A DNA stretch of 47,390 nt from Candidatus Eiseniibacteriota bacterium (GCA_005893165.1 VBOR01000056.1:1-47390), one strand, 5' to 3'; counted from the stretch's first letter, positions 8,775 to 19,517 are shown. The notes: a model not told the origin generated them from the sequence alone. Numbers and translations are program-made.

Positions 8775-10252
8775 GAGGTGCGTGCGGGAGACTCGGCTTC
8801 GAGGCGCTCCGCGGCGTGGCGCAGCCGCTCGACCGTGCGCTCGCGTCCCAGGAGCAGGATGACGTCGAAGATGCCGGGGCTCACCTTCTTCCCCGTCAGG
8901 GCGATGCGCGCGGGCATGATCACCTCCCCCGCCTTCACCCCCTCCGAGGCGGCGAGTCCGCGCGTCGCCTTCTCGATCGGATCGTGCTCGAAGGGCTGCA
9001 CCTCCTCCAGAAGCGACGCGAGCTTCTTCAGCCTCGCGGCGGCGGAGGGCTTGGCCAGAAGCTCCGCCCAGGGCTCGGGCTCCGGCTCGACCCGCTCCAC
9101 GTAGAGATAGGCAGCGTATTCCAGGAACTGGCGGGGCCGCTTCATGCGATCGCCGACCGCCTCGACCGCACGCTCGAGGAAGGCCCGGTCCCGGAGCGCA
9201 GGGCCCTTCAGCGCGCCCGTCGATTCCAGATACGCCGCCACCAGGTCCGCGCGCGTCGAGAGAGGCAGCGCCCGGAAGTACTCGCCGTTCATCCAGTCGA
9301 GCTTCTCGTAGTTGAAGATCGCGGGATTCTTCGAGACGCGGTCCAGGGAGAATACCTGCGTGAGCTCTTCGATCGTGAAGATCTCGCGCTCTCCGTCGTA
9401 CGCCCAGCCGAGGAGCGCCAGGAAATTCACCATCGCCTGAGGCAGGATTCCGTCGTCGCGGAACGCGGTCACCGACACGGCGCCGTGTCGCTTGGAGAGC
9501 CGCGTGCCGTCCGGGCCCAGGATCATCGGAAGGTGGCCGAAGCGCGGCGGCGTGAGCCCCAGCGCCCGGTAGAGCTGGATCTGGCGCGGCGTGTTCGAGA
9601 TGTGATCGTCCCCGCGCAGGACGTGCGTGATCCGCATGGCGTCGTCGTCCACGACGGCGGCGAAATTGTAGGTCGGATGCTGATCGGTCCGGAGGATCAC
9701 CAGATCGTCGAGGGTGCTGTTCTGGAAGGTCACGGTGCCCCGCACCTCGTCCTCCCAGGAGGTCTCCCCTTCCGGAATGAGGAACCGGATCGCGTACGCG
9801 TCCCCCTTCGCGGCGCGGGCGTCCGACTCCTGCTTCGTGAGCCGGAAGCAGGTGCGGTCGTACTTGGGCGGCTCGCCGCGCGCGAGCGCCGCCTCGCGCC
9901 GGTTCTTCAGATCCGCGGGATCGCAGAAGCAGCGGTAGGCCTTCCCTTCGTGAAGAAGGCGCCGCGCCGCCTCGGCGTAGCTCTTCAGCCGCTCGCTCTG
10001 GAAGTACGGACCGTGCGGTCCTCCCGCCTCGGGCCCCTCGTCCCAACGAAGCCCGAGCCAGGAGAGCCCCTCCAGAATCCCGCGGAGCGCGGCCTCGACA
10101 TTTCGGTCCTGGTCGGTGTCCTCGATCCGGAGCACGAACGTCCCGCCGTGCTGCCGCGCGTAGAGGTAGTTGAAGAGCGCGGTGCGCGCTCCACCGACGT
10201 GAAGGTATCCGGTCGGGCTGGGCGCGAACCGCACGCGTACCGGCGAAGTCAT
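8771..10252 (-). CDS. gltX: Glutamyl-tRNA synthetase
   Basis: 493 residues, the normal length for class I GluRS, which charges tRNA-Glu (and tRNA-Gln where the indirect pathway is used). The HIGH-type signature is YLHVGG (residues 16-21) and the KMSKS-type signature is RLSKRHG. The anticodon-binding helical domain fills the C-terminal half. ATG at 10252 follows an AAAGGA-like site and gives the canonical RFAPSPTG start; the longer frame to 10417 overlaps the upstream gene. It lies 46 nt after the C25 gene and overlaps the downstream glycosyltransferase by 4 bp. tRNA-Glu and tRNA-Gln lie about 7 kb away. Confidence 0.96.
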   Translation of the reverse strand: MTSPVRVRFAPSPTGYLHVGGARTALFNYLYARQHGGTFVLRIEDTDQDRNVEAALRGILEGLSWLGLRWDEGPEAGGPHGPYFQSERLKSYAEAARRLLHEGKAYRCFCDPADLKNRREAALARGEPPKYDRTCFRLTKQESDARAAKGDAYAIRFLIPEGETSWEDEVRGTVTFQNSTLDDLVILRTDQHPTYNFAAVVDDDAMRITHVLRGDDHISNTPRQIQLYRALGLTPPRFGHLPMILGPDGTRLSKRHGAVSVTAFRDDGILPQAMVNFLALLGWAYDGEREIFTIEELTQVFSLDRVSKNPAIFNYEKLDWMNGEYFRALPLSTRADLVAAYLESTGALKGPALRDRAFLERAVEAVGDRMKRPRQFLEYAAYLYVERVEPEPEPWAELLAKPSAAARLKKLASLLEEVQPFEHDPIEKATRGLAASEGVKAGEVIMPARIALTGKKVSPGIFDVILLLGRERTVERLRHAAERLEAESPARTS

Positions 10253-10298
10253 CCCTGGTCCTTTCGTGTGATTGCGGAGTCGGATCGAGGCGCGCCGC

Positions 10299-13200
10299 TC
10301 AGCGCAGCAGCACCATCTTCCGCGCGAAGGTAGCGGGGCCGATCGCGGCGCGGTAGTAGTAAACACCCGAGGCGACTTCCCGGCCCGCGCGGTCGCGCCC
10401 GTCCCAGCGGAGCTCATAATAGCCGGGATCGAACGGCCGTGAAACCGGAGTCGCCACGAGCCTTCCGCGAACGTCGAAGATCCAGATCCTCACCGGCTGC
10501 GGGCCGGTTCCGGCGACCGTGAATCCGATCGAAGTGACCGGGTTGAAGGGGTTGGGCCGGTTCTGCGCGAGCGAGGAGCGTTTCGGCGCGACGGGCGCCG
10601 GAGGACCCCCGTCCCCGGGAAGCGTGTCGACCGAGGTGAGCACAGGGAAGGTCGCGTAACCGGTGTGCCAGTTGTCGTGACGGAACATCGGCCACACCAT
10701 CCCGCTCGCGAGGAAGGTGCCCGGATAGCGCCACGCGTAGACGCCACGGTCCCAACCCGCGAGCACGATGTCCACGGCGCCGTCACGGTCCAGATCCCAG
10801 ATCGCGGGAGTTCCTCGCGCCTCGGCCCCGATCTCGATCGGAAAGCCGCTCACCTGCGTGCCGTCCGCGTGGAACGCGTGGAGTCTCCGGTCTTCCGCTC
10901 CGATCAGGATCTCGAGCGTTCCATTCCCGTCCAGATCCGCGACGGCGGCCGACGCCTCGGTCGCGGCGCCTAGAGTCAGGTTCGAGAATCCGGGGAGCAC
11001 GTTCCCCTGCGGGTCCCACGCCATCACGCGCCCGTCGGTTCCCACCGCGACCACGTCGAGTCACCTCGAGCCCGCCGCCGGGAATCAGGCTGCCCACCGC
11101 CGGGGAGGAGCTCGTGAGGCCGGACGCGAAGAAATCCCAGACGATGGAGGAGTCCGCGTGAATGGCGTACACGTGCCCCGAGGAGGTCCCGAACACGATC
11201 TCCCGAACGCCGTCCCCGTTCAGATCCGCGATCGCCGGGGAGGAGATCACGGAGCCTTGCGGGGTGAAAAGGACTCCGCTCGTTCCCCGCACGGGCGTTC
11301 CGTTCGCGTGCCAGGCGTAGAGCTTGTTCGTGTTCGAGCCGACCACGATGTCGGGCGCGCCGTCGCCGTCGATGTCCCCCACCGACGGAGCGGACCAGAA
11401 GGGCGCCGCCCCCTTGCGCGGCCATCCCGGGAACAGGGTCCCGTTCGCGCGCCAGACGGCCACGCTGGAGTCGTTCCACGAGGCCGCGATGATCTCGGGG
11501 ATACCGTCTCCGTCGAGGTCGGCCGCGGCCGGTGAGGACGGAATGTGATGGAGCAGCGTGCTGAAGATGCCGGTCGTGACCACGTCCTGGTCGCCGTTCA
11601 CCCAGTCGGTGCCGTTCGGCCGGAAGACGTACAGGTATTCGGCGCCGACGATCACCTCGGGTTTCTGGTCTCCGTCGAGGTCGGCGAGGCAAACCGAGGA
11701 AGACGTAGGCTCACCGACGAGGACCGGCCATCCCGCGAGCGCGGGCGGGCCGGTGCTCGCGATCAGCTCCGAGGACCCGGGGCCCTCGTTTCCACCCGAG
11801 TCGACCGCCGTCGCGGCGTAGCGGTACCGCGTCAACGGAGGAAGCCCCTGGTCCTCGAAGGAGGGAACGCGGCGCACGGGCACGGGGGTCAGGAGGGTGA
11901 GCGCGCTCCCGTCATCCGGCGCCCGGTACACCCGGTATCCGGCCACGTCGGACGCGGAGACCGCATCCCACCCGATCGTGATCCGATCGAAGCCCGGGAT
12001 CACCGTCCTGAGATTCGCGGGGGTCCCGGGCCTCACGGCGTCGACCGCGAAGCTCCAGGAATGGAAGTACGCGTCGTCCGCGCGCACCTGGAAGAGCGCC
12101 CCGGCCGGAACGGAGGACCCGGCGCGCACGCGAAGGGCGACCGTCGTTGCCGTGGATCCGGGCTGCAGGTCTCCCAGCGTCGCGGTGGAGTCGAGGATCG
12201 TGACCGCCGCGCCGGGGTTTCGCAGATGCACCGAGATTCCGCGCCCGAGCCCGCTTCCCTCGTCCGCGATCGTGAAGCGATAGCGGACGGTCTCGTTCGG
12301 GTCGAGAATTCCGTTTCCGTTTCCGCCCGCGGCGGGGCTGTCGTCGAAGCCGTTCGCAGCGAGAAGCAGGGACGCAGCCGAAACGGCGAGCGGCACGTCG
12401 GTCGTATCCGATCGCGCCGCGTCGGTCACGATGACACGGAGCCCCTCGGCGCGCGCGGTCCCAGGAATCGCGAGCGCGCGGACGCGCAGGCTGTCCGGGA
12501 GGACTCCCTCCGCCCCCGCGGCGAGCGCCGGGAGCCTGGCCACGCCCTGCGTCACCGAGAGCCCCGGCGTGAGCGCCAGCACGGCGATCGAGATCCCTCC
12601 CGAGGAGGCCGCGGTGCCTGCGTTCTTCACGCTGCCCGCGAGCGCGAAGGTCTCCCCCGCGTCGGCGACCCGGTCCCCATCCCCGCCGATGGAGTCGCGA
12701 ACCCCGAAGTTTCGAAGCGCGAAGTGCGCGGGAGCGTCCGCCGTCACGGTCAAGGAATCGAGGAACGGAAGATTTCCCGGCACCGTGACCGCGAAGGAGA
12801 ACTTCCCGGTGGATCCCGGATGGAACGGAACCGTCGCGTGTCCCGCGGCGTCGGTGAAGGCGACCCGGTACTCCTCACCCTGCTTCCACGCGACCACGAG
12901 CGCCGATTCCGCGGGAGCACCCGAGGCGAGCACCGTCACGCTGAAGCTGGGTGCGCTCAGCGCCACGCTCGAGGGCCTCGTGACCGCGAGCGCACCCGGG
13001 GCGCAGGACCAGATCGGAAGCGCGGGGCTGCCGAGCAGGATGGTCTCGAAATATCCCCATCGCTCCTGGGTCTCCGCCCGCGCCAGAGGCACGCGTCGCG
13101 CGTCGCCCCGACGTAGGCGAGGGCACCCCCGGACGGGTTTCGAACCACCTCCTCCCCGACGCACTCGTAGTCGGCGGCCGCGGAAGCGCAATTGGACGAG

Positions 13201-14147
13201 ATCCAGAGCCCCACCGAGTCCCCGTTGGCGAGGGTCGCGAGCTCGGAAAGACTGATCACCTGATTCCCGATGGAGAGCTGGGATCTCGCGCCGTGCCCGA
13301 TGTGGTGCACGATGCCGTACCCTCGCCCCAGCGCGCTCAGCGCGGCGGGCTTGGTGAGCGCGAGAGAGCCGGGGTATCTGGTGTAATTCTCGTAATAGCG
13401 ATCCACGGCCGTGCACGAGGGCGCCCGGACCTTGAGCGATTCCGCGGAGATGGCGCCGTCCACGGAGACGAGCTGCCCCGGCTGCCAGTCCGTCGGGAAC
13501 AGGACCTCGGCCAGGATGAGCTCCTTCGTCAGCGCCCCCGCGGCCGGGCTCGTCGCGTAGTGGATGGCTTTCGCGACCAGGACCTGAGCGTCGGCTCGGG
13601 TGGTGGCGGAAAGTCTCCCCACCGCGATGTCCGGATTCATGTCCAGACTGTCCCCCACCTCGCCGTAGATTCCGTTCCCGTTCCCGTCCCAGGTGCCGTC
13701 GAGGTCGGAGTAGTAGGCGTCGCTTGGAATGTCGGTCGTCTCCGAGAACAGGACCCGCGCGTAGCGCATCGGGATCGCCTCGTGATCCCCCGCGAGCACC
13801 GCCCATCGTGTGCCCCAGAGGTCGTGGGCCGCCTTGAGGAAGCTCCGGACCGCCTGCGCGACATCGTTGGATCGAGGATCGGCGGCGCGCACCGTCGAGA
13901 GGTTCCGGACCACGGTCGCGATTCCCACTCTCGTCTGGTAGTCCGCGAGCCGCTGATAGATGTCCGCGAGCGAGTCCGGAGTCACGATCACGCAATCCAC
14001 CGGAGATCCCAGACCGGAGGGCTGCACCGCCGGCAAGAAGGGGGCGGCGCGGCGCGGATCGGCCCTGGTGCGGTGCGTGCGGGGGGGCAGCTGGCCGCGG
14101 GCGGTGGACGCGGCGAAGGCGGTCAGGCCCACTGCGAGGAGGATCAC
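10299..14147 (-). CDS. C25 gingipain-like secreted peptidase with FG-GAP repeats and sorting domain (two frameshifts)
   Basis: A GTG start at 14147 opens a signal peptide (cleavage near ARG-Q). The peptidase domain has the C25 pair: His285 in IGHG and Cys320 in ISSNC, followed by GGALAYVGATRD. Next come Ig/CARDB-like domains, a fibronectin type III-like module (about 11800-12050) and at least six FG-GAP/VCBS repeats (pattern ADLDGDGxPEII). The C-terminus (10299-10590) is a FlgD-like Ig sorting domain with NRPNPFNP. The frame changes near 13085-13092 and near 11055-11062; homologous sequence continues on each side, so small indels are the likely cause. Intact length would be about 1280 residues. 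Likely a cell-surface protease; the substrate is unknown. Confidence 0.82.
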
Positions 14148-14235
14148 GAGCGCCCGGACAGGCTTGACGCAGCGCGAGAAGAAAGGCGAGTAAGTTACGT
14201 AGTTCGAGATGATTTGGTGCCTCGGCGGCGCCCCT

Positions 14236-14253
14236 GGAGTCTGCGCGGACTCC
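14236..14253 (-). promoter_or_regulatory. 5' leader hairpin of the C25 gene
   Basis: GGAGTC and GACTCC form a 6-bp stem with a 6-nt loop just downstream of the predicted -10 box, so it would lie at the very 5' end of the transcript. It has no T tract, so a stability element or operator is more plausible than a terminator. Confidence 0.3.
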
Positions 14254-14257
14254 CCGC

Positions 14258-14286
14258 ATTATACCGCGTTCCGGCCCCGGCGGCAA
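14258..14286 (-). promoter_or_regulatory. Promoter of the C25 peptidase gene
   Basis: Minus strand TTGCCG (14281-14286), 17 bp, perfect TATAAT (14258-14263). Predicted start about 14251, about 100 nt before the GTG. It lies in the 168-bp gap after the upstream glycosyltransferase gene. Confidence 0.7.
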
Positions 14287-14315
14287 TGCACGGGTCGGGG
14301 CACCGCCCCGAGCCA

Positions 14316-15893
14316 CTATCTTGCGTCGGAGCCGGCCGAGGCGACCCGCTGGCGCGTCTGGTCCACGACCTTCCAGTCGATCGCGTAGACGGAATAGTAG
14401 AAGCCGCCGGGACGCGTGATGCCGAGATTTTCGATCCGCCTCGCGAAGAGGAAGCGAAAGGGGGACGGCTCGTCCAGGGTCACCGCGAGCCGCCCTTCGA
14501 CAGGGTGACGGTCGATCAGATAGTCCGGCCTCCCCGCCGCCTCGAACAGACAGCGCCGGACGACCGCGTCGTAGCCTTCGCGCACCGTGATCGGGGCGAG
14601 CACGGGCGTGACGAGCCCGTAGAGGTCGAGGACCCGGCGCTCGGAGTAGTACCCGAAGGCCCCGATGTCGGCCACCGCGAACCAGGCGCGCGCCGGCGTC
14701 TTGTCCCGCGCCCAGATCCCGATGTCGATCAGCGAGGCACGCAAGCCGTGCGTGTGGGTCCGCGTGCTCGGCGCGCTCACGGACGCCGTAAACGCCGCGT
14801 TCTGGATCACGAACGCCGCGGAGAGAATTCCCAGCGCCGGCCCGTACCGTCTCGGGAAGCTCGTCGCGACCACCCACCGCAGTGACGCCATGCCCAGGAG
14901 GAGCACGCAGGGAGCCGCGGGCACCAGGTAGCGCGACACGACCTGCACCCCCTGGAGCGCGAGGGAGATCACGAGGAGCGCGGGCCACGCGACGCACGCG
15001 AGCCAGAAGATCCTCCTTCCACCCGCGGCGGGAAGCGCCGTGGACCTGCTTCCGAACGCGAGCACGAGGATGAAGAGCGCGATCGGAAGCGCGTCCGCGA
15101 CCAGCTCCACCTGAAACGCGGCGTGGAGGGCGCCGATCATCAGGCCGGGGTGGAGGTAGGCGCCCGCCTTGGCCGCGGCGGTGTTGGGTAGGAGCCTGTG
15201 AAACCAGCTCCATGCCGCGAGGAGCCAGGGCAACACGACGAGCGCGAATCCCCCGAGCGCCTCGAGCGCGCGTCGGGAAGGCCTCTCGGCGCCCGCACCC
15301 ACCGCGAGGAGCACGATTGCGGCGAAGAGCCAGCACTCGGGACGCGCGAGCACCGCGAACCCCAGCGCAAGCCCGGTCGTCCAGGCGGCGCGGCCCTGGA
15401 TGAGGACCCCCGCGAGCGCATAGAGCGCAAGCGCGACGCAAGCGGTCGCGAGCGGCGTCTCCATACCCGAAAGCGCCCATCGCACGACCCAGGTCTGGGC
15501 CGCGAGGAGCACCCCCAGCACGAGCGATGTCCACTCCCCCCAACCGAGCCGCCGTCCCAGCCGCACCAGGACCCAGACGGAGAGGAGATGGGCCACGAGG
15601 CCCAGGGTCTTGGCCACCCAGGCGAGGTCGGGCATGGACCAGGCGTCGGCGGGCGCCGCCACCTGGATGGGAAGCACCTTCCCCGCGAGCGCGAGGAGGA
15701 GCACCCAGAGCGGGCTCGTCGCGCCGTAGGTCGGCTCCCCATCGTTGAAGGAGAAGCCCTTCCCCTGGACGAGATGCTTCGCGAATTGGAAATGGATGAA
15801 GGTGTCGTCGGTGAGGTAGTGGAGAAAGGGCAGGAGCGCCGCCGAGGCGGCGAGGAGAAGCAAGAGGAGGAGCGCGCGGGGACGCGCGTTCAC
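14316..15893 (-). CDS. GT39/AftB-like multi-pass membrane glycosyltransferase
   Basis: 525 residues with about ten hydrophobic helices. Right after the first helix is LTDDTFIHFQFAKHL then YGATSPLW; the DD pair in the first extracytoplasmic loop is typical of GT-C enzymes that use polyprenyl-phosphate sugars (protein mannosyltransferase or arabinofuranosyltransferase type). A short soluble C-terminal part follows. It probably glycosylates lipids, polysaccharide or exported proteins outside the membrane; the donor is not known. The GTG start at 15893 lies 7 nt after the transketolase stop, suggesting an operon with it; the ribosome-binding site is weak (GGGGA). Confidence 0.8.
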   Translation of the reverse strand: MNARPRALLLLLLLAASAALLPFLHYLTDDTFIHFQFAKHLVQGKGFSFNDGEPTYGATSPLWVLLLALAGKVLPIQVAAPADAWSMPDLAWVAKTLGLVAHLLSVWVLVRLGRRLGWGEWTSLVLGVLLAAQTWVVRWALSGMETPLATACVALALYALAGVLIQGRAAWTTGLALGFAVLARPECWLFAAIVLLAVGAGAERPSRRALEALGGFALVVLPWLLAAWSWFHRLLPNTAAAKAGAYLHPGLMIGALHAAFQVELVADALPIALFILVLAFGSRSTALPAAGGRRIFWLACVAWPALLVISLALQGVQVVSRYLVPAAPCVLLLGMASLRWVVATSFPRRYGPALGILSAAFVIQNAAFTASVSAPSTRTHTHGLRASLIDIGIWARDKTPARAWFAVADIGAFGYYSERRVLDLYGLVTPVLAPITVREGYDAVVRRCLFEAAGRPDYLIDRHPVEGRLAVTLDEPSPFRFLFARRIENLGITRPGGFYYSVYAIDWKVVDQTRQRVASAGSDAR

Positions 15894-15900
15894 GTACCGT

Positions 15901-17931
15901 TCATCCCCGCTCCAGCCAGCGCTGCACCTTCTCGGTCACGGCGGCGGGGGTGAACCCCAGCTTCTCGGCGATCACCGGCGCCGGGGCGGAGGCGCCGAAG
16001 CGATCCAGGCCGATCCAGAGACAATCCTCCCCCACCAGGTCGCACCAGGGCTCGATCCGCGACGCTTCGATCACGACGAGACGCGAGCCCTTGGGGATCA
16101 CCGAGTCGCGATAGCTCTCGGGCTGCGCGCGGAACGCCTCGAAGCAAGGCATCGAGACCAGGCGCGCGGGAACGCCGCCGGCCCGTAGAAGCGTCCGCGT
16201 CTCGCGCGCCAGCGAGACCTCGGATCCGGTGGCGAGGATCGTCAGCTCCGCCGCGGCGCCGTCGGAGTCCTCGAGCACGTAACCGCCCCGCCCGATCTCC
16301 CTGCGATCGAATCCGTCGCGTCGCGCGATGGCGGGCAGCTTCTGCCTCGTGAGCACGAGCGCGGTGGGCGCCTTGTCGCGCTGGATGGCGCGCGCCCAGG
16401 CCATGGCCGTCTCCAGACCGTCGGCGGGCCGCCAGACCTCGAGACCTGGAATGAGGCGCAGGGAGGGCAGATGCTCGATCGGCTGATGCGTCGGACCGTC
16501 CTCACCCAGGAACACACTGTCGTGCGTGAACACGTAGATGACGCGCACGCCCGAGAGCGAGGCGAGCCGGATGGAGGGGCGCAGGTAGTCGGAGAAGATG
16601 AGAAACGTTCCGACGTACGGAATGAAGGTGCCGTAGAGCGACATTCCGGTGCCGATGCTCGCCATCGCATGCTCGCGCACGCCGAAGTGGAGCACGCGCC
16701 CGGAGTAGTTCACGGGCGCGCCGCAGGTGAGTCCCGAAGGCACCACGTCCCCGCCCCCCTTGATCCCGGTCAGCGTCGAGGGCTCGAGATCCGCCGACCC
16801 TCCCACCAAGGACGGAACCGCGGCCGCCGCGGCCTGGAGCACCGCTCCCGAGTGCGCCCGCGTCGCGCCCTCCTGCGTGGGCGCGGCCCCGGCGAGAAGC
16901 TCGTCGAGATTCGCGGGGATCTTCCGCGTGAAATACGTATCCCAGATGGACGCCCCTTCGGGATTGTCGCGCCGGAACGCCGCGAAGCGCTCGTTCCATT
17001 CCGACCGCTGCCTGCGCTTCTCCTCGGCCAGCGCGTGGAAGTGCGCGCGCGCTTCCTCCGGAACATGGAAGGGGGGAGTGAGCGGCCAGCCCGCGGCCTG
17101 TTTCGCCGCGTTGAGCTCTTCCTGCCCCAGCGGCTCGCCGTGCGCCTTCGCCGTGCCCTGCTTCGTCGGCGCGCCCTTGGCGATGATGGTGCGTGCGACG
17201 ATCAGGGACGGCTGCGTCTCCTCGGCCACCGCGCGGAAGAGCGCCTGATCCACCTGGTCGCGATCGTTTCCGTCCACGGCCTCCACGTGCCAACCGTACG
17301 CATCGAACCGGCGTCCCACGTTCTCGCAGAACGCGAGCCCGGTCGGTCCCTCGATGGACACTCGATTGTCGTCATAGAGGTAGGTCAGATTCCCGAGGCT
17401 CCAGTGGCCCGCCAGCGAGGCGGCCTCGGAAGAAATCCCTTCCATCAGATCGCCGTCGCTCACGATTCCGAAGACGCGATGGTTCAGCAGATCGGCGTGG
17501 CGCTTGAGCCTCGCCTGCATCATGCGCTGCGCGAGCGCCATGCCGACCCCGTTCGCGAATCCTTGCCCCAGGGGACCGGTGGTGGCCTCCACGCCGGGCG
17601 TGTGGCCGTATTCGGGATGCCCCGGAGTCTTCGATCCCCACTGCCGGAATCGCTGGAGCTCATCCATCGGAAGGTCGAACTCGAACAGATGGAGGAGCGA
17701 ATAGAGGAGCATCGAGGCGTGCCCCGCCGAAAGAACGAAGCGATCGCGGTTCGGCCACCTGGGATCGCCTGGATCGAACCGCATGTATTTCGCCCAGAGC
17801 ACGTAGGCCATGTCGGCCGCGCCCATGGGCGCCCCCGGATGCCCGGACTTCGCCTTCTCGACCGCGTCCGCCGACAGAAATTTGATCGTGTTGACGCAGA
17901 GCTGAGCCTGATCGACCGAGGTGGCGGGCAT
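15901..17931 (-). CDS. tkt: Transketolase
   Basis: 676 residues, the expected size for the thiamine-diphosphate enzyme that moves two-carbon units in the pentose phosphate pathway. Visible signatures are SGHPGAPMGAADMAYVLW near the start, the ThDP-binding region SDGDLMEGISSEAASLAGHW, and EDGPTHQPIEHL in the pyrimidine-binding domain. ATG at 17931 has GAGGAG four bases upstream; the longer frame to 18090 adds unrelated sequence overlapping the divergent M48 gene. It is followed 7 nt later by the membrane glycosyltransferase. Confidence 0.96.
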   Translation of the reverse strand: MPATSVDQAQLCVNTIKFLSADAVEKAKSGHPGAPMGAADMAYVLWAKYMRFDPGDPRWPNRDRFVLSAGHASMLLYSLLHLFEFDLPMDELQRFRQWGSKTPGHPEYGHTPGVEATTGPLGQGFANGVGMALAQRMMQARLKRHADLLNHRVFGIVSDGDLMEGISSEAASLAGHWSLGNLTYLYDDNRVSIEGPTGLAFCENVGRRFDAYGWHVEAVDGNDRDQVDQALFRAVAEETQPSLIVARTIIAKGAPTKQGTAKAHGEPLGQEELNAAKQAAGWPLTPPFHVPEEARAHFHALAEEKRRQRSEWNERFAAFRRDNPEGASIWDTYFTRKIPANLDELLAGAAPTQEGATRAHSGAVLQAAAAAVPSLVGGSADLEPSTLTGIKGGGDVVPSGLTCGAPVNYSGRVLHFGVREHAMASIGTGMSLYGTFIPYVGTFLIFSDYLRPSIRLASLSGVRVIYVFTHDSVFLGEDGPTHQPIEHLPSLRLIPGLEVWRPADGLETAMAWARAIQRDKAPTALVLTRQKLPAIARRDGFDRREIGRGGYVLEDSDGAAAELTILATGSEVSLARETRTLLRAGGVPARLVSMPCFEAFRAQPESYRDSVIPKGSRLVVIEASRIEPWCDLVGEDCLWIGLDRFGASAPAPVIAEKLGFTPAAVTEKVQRWLERG

Positions 17932-18041
17932 GGGCTCCTCGTTGACCTGATTTCCGGAACCGGGGCGTGCGAGATCCGGTGTTACTATAGCCCGCGACAG
18001 GATGGGATGGCTACCACCCAAGACGGTCTTGGAGAGAACGC

Positions 18042-19517
18042 ATGACTTCACGGCTTCACCGTGTGCTCGCAATCCCGCTGCTCGTTGCATCGGTCCTCGC
18101 GGTCGCGGTCGCGGGATGCTCCACGAATCCCGCGACCGGCAAGCGGCAGATTTCCTTCGTCAGCACCAGCCAGGAAGCTGCGATGGGCCGCGAATCCGAT
18201 CCCGCGGTCATCGCGGAATACGGGCTCTACGGCGATTCGACGGTGCAGCGCTATGCGGACTCCGTCGGGCAGAGAGTCGCGTCCGTCTCGCACCTTCCGA
18301 CGCTCGGATGGCACTTCCGCGTCCTGGACTCCCCCGTCGTCAACGCGTTCGCGATCCCGGGAGGCTACATCTACATCACGCGAGGGATCCTGGCGTACCT
18401 GAACTCCGAGGCCCAGCTGGCGGGCGTCCTGGGCCACGAGTGCGGACACGTGACCGCGCGTCACAGCGCGCAGCAGATCACGCGCTCGCAGATCGCGGGC
18501 GTCGGACTCCTCGCGAGCGCCGTGTTCGTGGGCGCGCTTCGCCCTTACACCGGCCTCGCCCAGCAGGGACTGGGACTCCTCTTCCTGAAATACAGCCGCG
18601 ACAACGAGACCCAGGCAGACGAGCTGGGGACCGGCTACGCCACCAAGGCGGACTACGACCCGCGCGTGATCCCCGAGACCTACTCCATGCTGAAGCGCGT
18701 CGGCGAGCGGTCGGGGGCCCAGCTCCCCGGCTTTCTCTCCACGCACCCGGATCCGGGCGACCGCGAGATCCGCACGAGCCAGCTCGCCCAGGCCGCGGTG
18801 GCGGGCGGGCGAAGAGACTTGCAGATCGAGGCGGCCCGGTATCGCCGCCACATCGAGGGGCTCGTGTACGGCGACGATCCGCGCGCGGGGTATTTCGTCG
18901 CGAATCGCTTCTACCACCCCGATCTCGGATTCGAGATGATCTTTCCCGACGGGTGGAAGACGCTCAATCAGCCCAGCTCGGTCGTCGCTTCGAACCAATC
19001 GCTCGGGGCTCTGATGGAGCTGACCCTCCAGTTTTCCAAAGACTCCACGGCGACGCCGGATCAGTTCGTCCGGTCGCTCCTCGATGAGAAGAAGATCCAG
19101 GACGCCTCGGGACGTTCGGAGAGCTTCCGCGATTTTCCGGCCTGGATGGGCCAGGTGCTCGCGTCGGGTGACGGAGGGAGGAAGACGCTGATCGCGGGAT
19201 TCGTTCGGATCCGGCCCGGTCAGTTCGTGCAGATGCTGGGACAGAGCCGCTCGGCCGGCGATGCCGCTTCGGAGCAGATCCTCGCCTCGATCCGGAGCCT
19301 CGCGATGCTCCGTGATCCGGAGAGGCGGAACGTGACCGCCGATCGCCTGCACGTGGTCGTCACGGACCGCGAGGGCACCTTCACCGATCTCGTCAGCCGC
19401 ATGGGACCTCAGGCGCTGAGCCTCGAGGAGACGGCCATCTTGAACAACATGCGCGCGACCGCGACGATCCCCGCCGGCACGCCGATCAAGATCGTGCAAA
19501 AGGGCCGCCACCCGTAG
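18042..19517 (+). CDS. M48 family zinc metallopeptidase lipoprotein
   Basis: 491 residues. The lipobox VAGC gives Cys26 as the lipidated residue, so the mature protein is membrane-anchored outside the cytoplasm. The zinc site is HECGH (132-136) with the third ligand Glu189 in ETQAD. Relatives (BepA/LoiP type) degrade or refold outer-membrane proteins. After the peptidase domain there is a ~230-residue extension with a domain around 285-420, ending in a possible LysM-like segment (residues ~430-490). Start chosen from GGAGAG upstream of 18042. It is divergent from tkt and convergent with the TVP38 gene. Possible -10 boxes (TACTAT/TATAGT near 17984-17989) lie in the shared upstream region without good -35 partners. 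Confidence 0.93.
   Translation: MTSRLHRVLAIPLLVASVLAVAVAGCSTNPATGKRQISFVSTSQEAAMGRESDPAVIAEYGLYGDSTVQRYADSVGQRVASVSHLPTLGWHFRVLDSPVVNAFAIPGGYIYITRGILAYLNSEAQLAGVLGHECGHVTARHSAQQITRSQIAGVGLLASAVFVGALRPYTGLAQQGLGLLFLKYSRDNETQADELGTGYATKADYDPRVIPETYSMLKRVGERSGAQLPGFLSTHPDPGDREIRTSQLAQAAVAGGRRDLQIEAARYRRHIEGLVYGDDPRAGYFVANRFYHPDLGFEMIFPDGWKTLNQPSSVVASNQSLGALMELTLQFSKDSTATPDQFVRSLLDEKKIQDASGRSESFRDFPAWMGQVLASGDGGRKTLIAGFVRIRPGQFVQMLGQSRSAGDAASEQILASIRSLAMLRDPERRNVTADRLHVVVTDREGTFTDLVSRMGPQALSLEETAILNNMRATATIPAGTPIKIVQKGRHP

Noticed and set aside
1837..10252. tRNA-Gln, tRNA-Glu and gltX as an indirect glutaminyl-tRNA (GatCAB) cluster
   Set aside because: They are about 7 kb apart on opposite strands with no gat gene between; the proximity is probably chance.
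11050..11065. Programmed ribosomal frameshifting in the C25 and cytochrome genes
   Set aside because: No slippery heptamer or downstream stem is evident at either break, and similar breaks occur in unrelated housekeeping genes.
10783..15543. A minus-strand open frame of 1586 codons
   Set aside because: Only its later part (about 10.8-13.1 kb) is real C25/FG-GAP coding. The first part is an off-frame reading of the membrane glycosyltransferase and C25 N-terminus.
17983..17990. TACTATAG as a promoter of tkt or the M48 gene
   Set aside because: A -10-like word in both directions, but no -35 partner at 16-18 bp on either strand, so not listed as a promoter.
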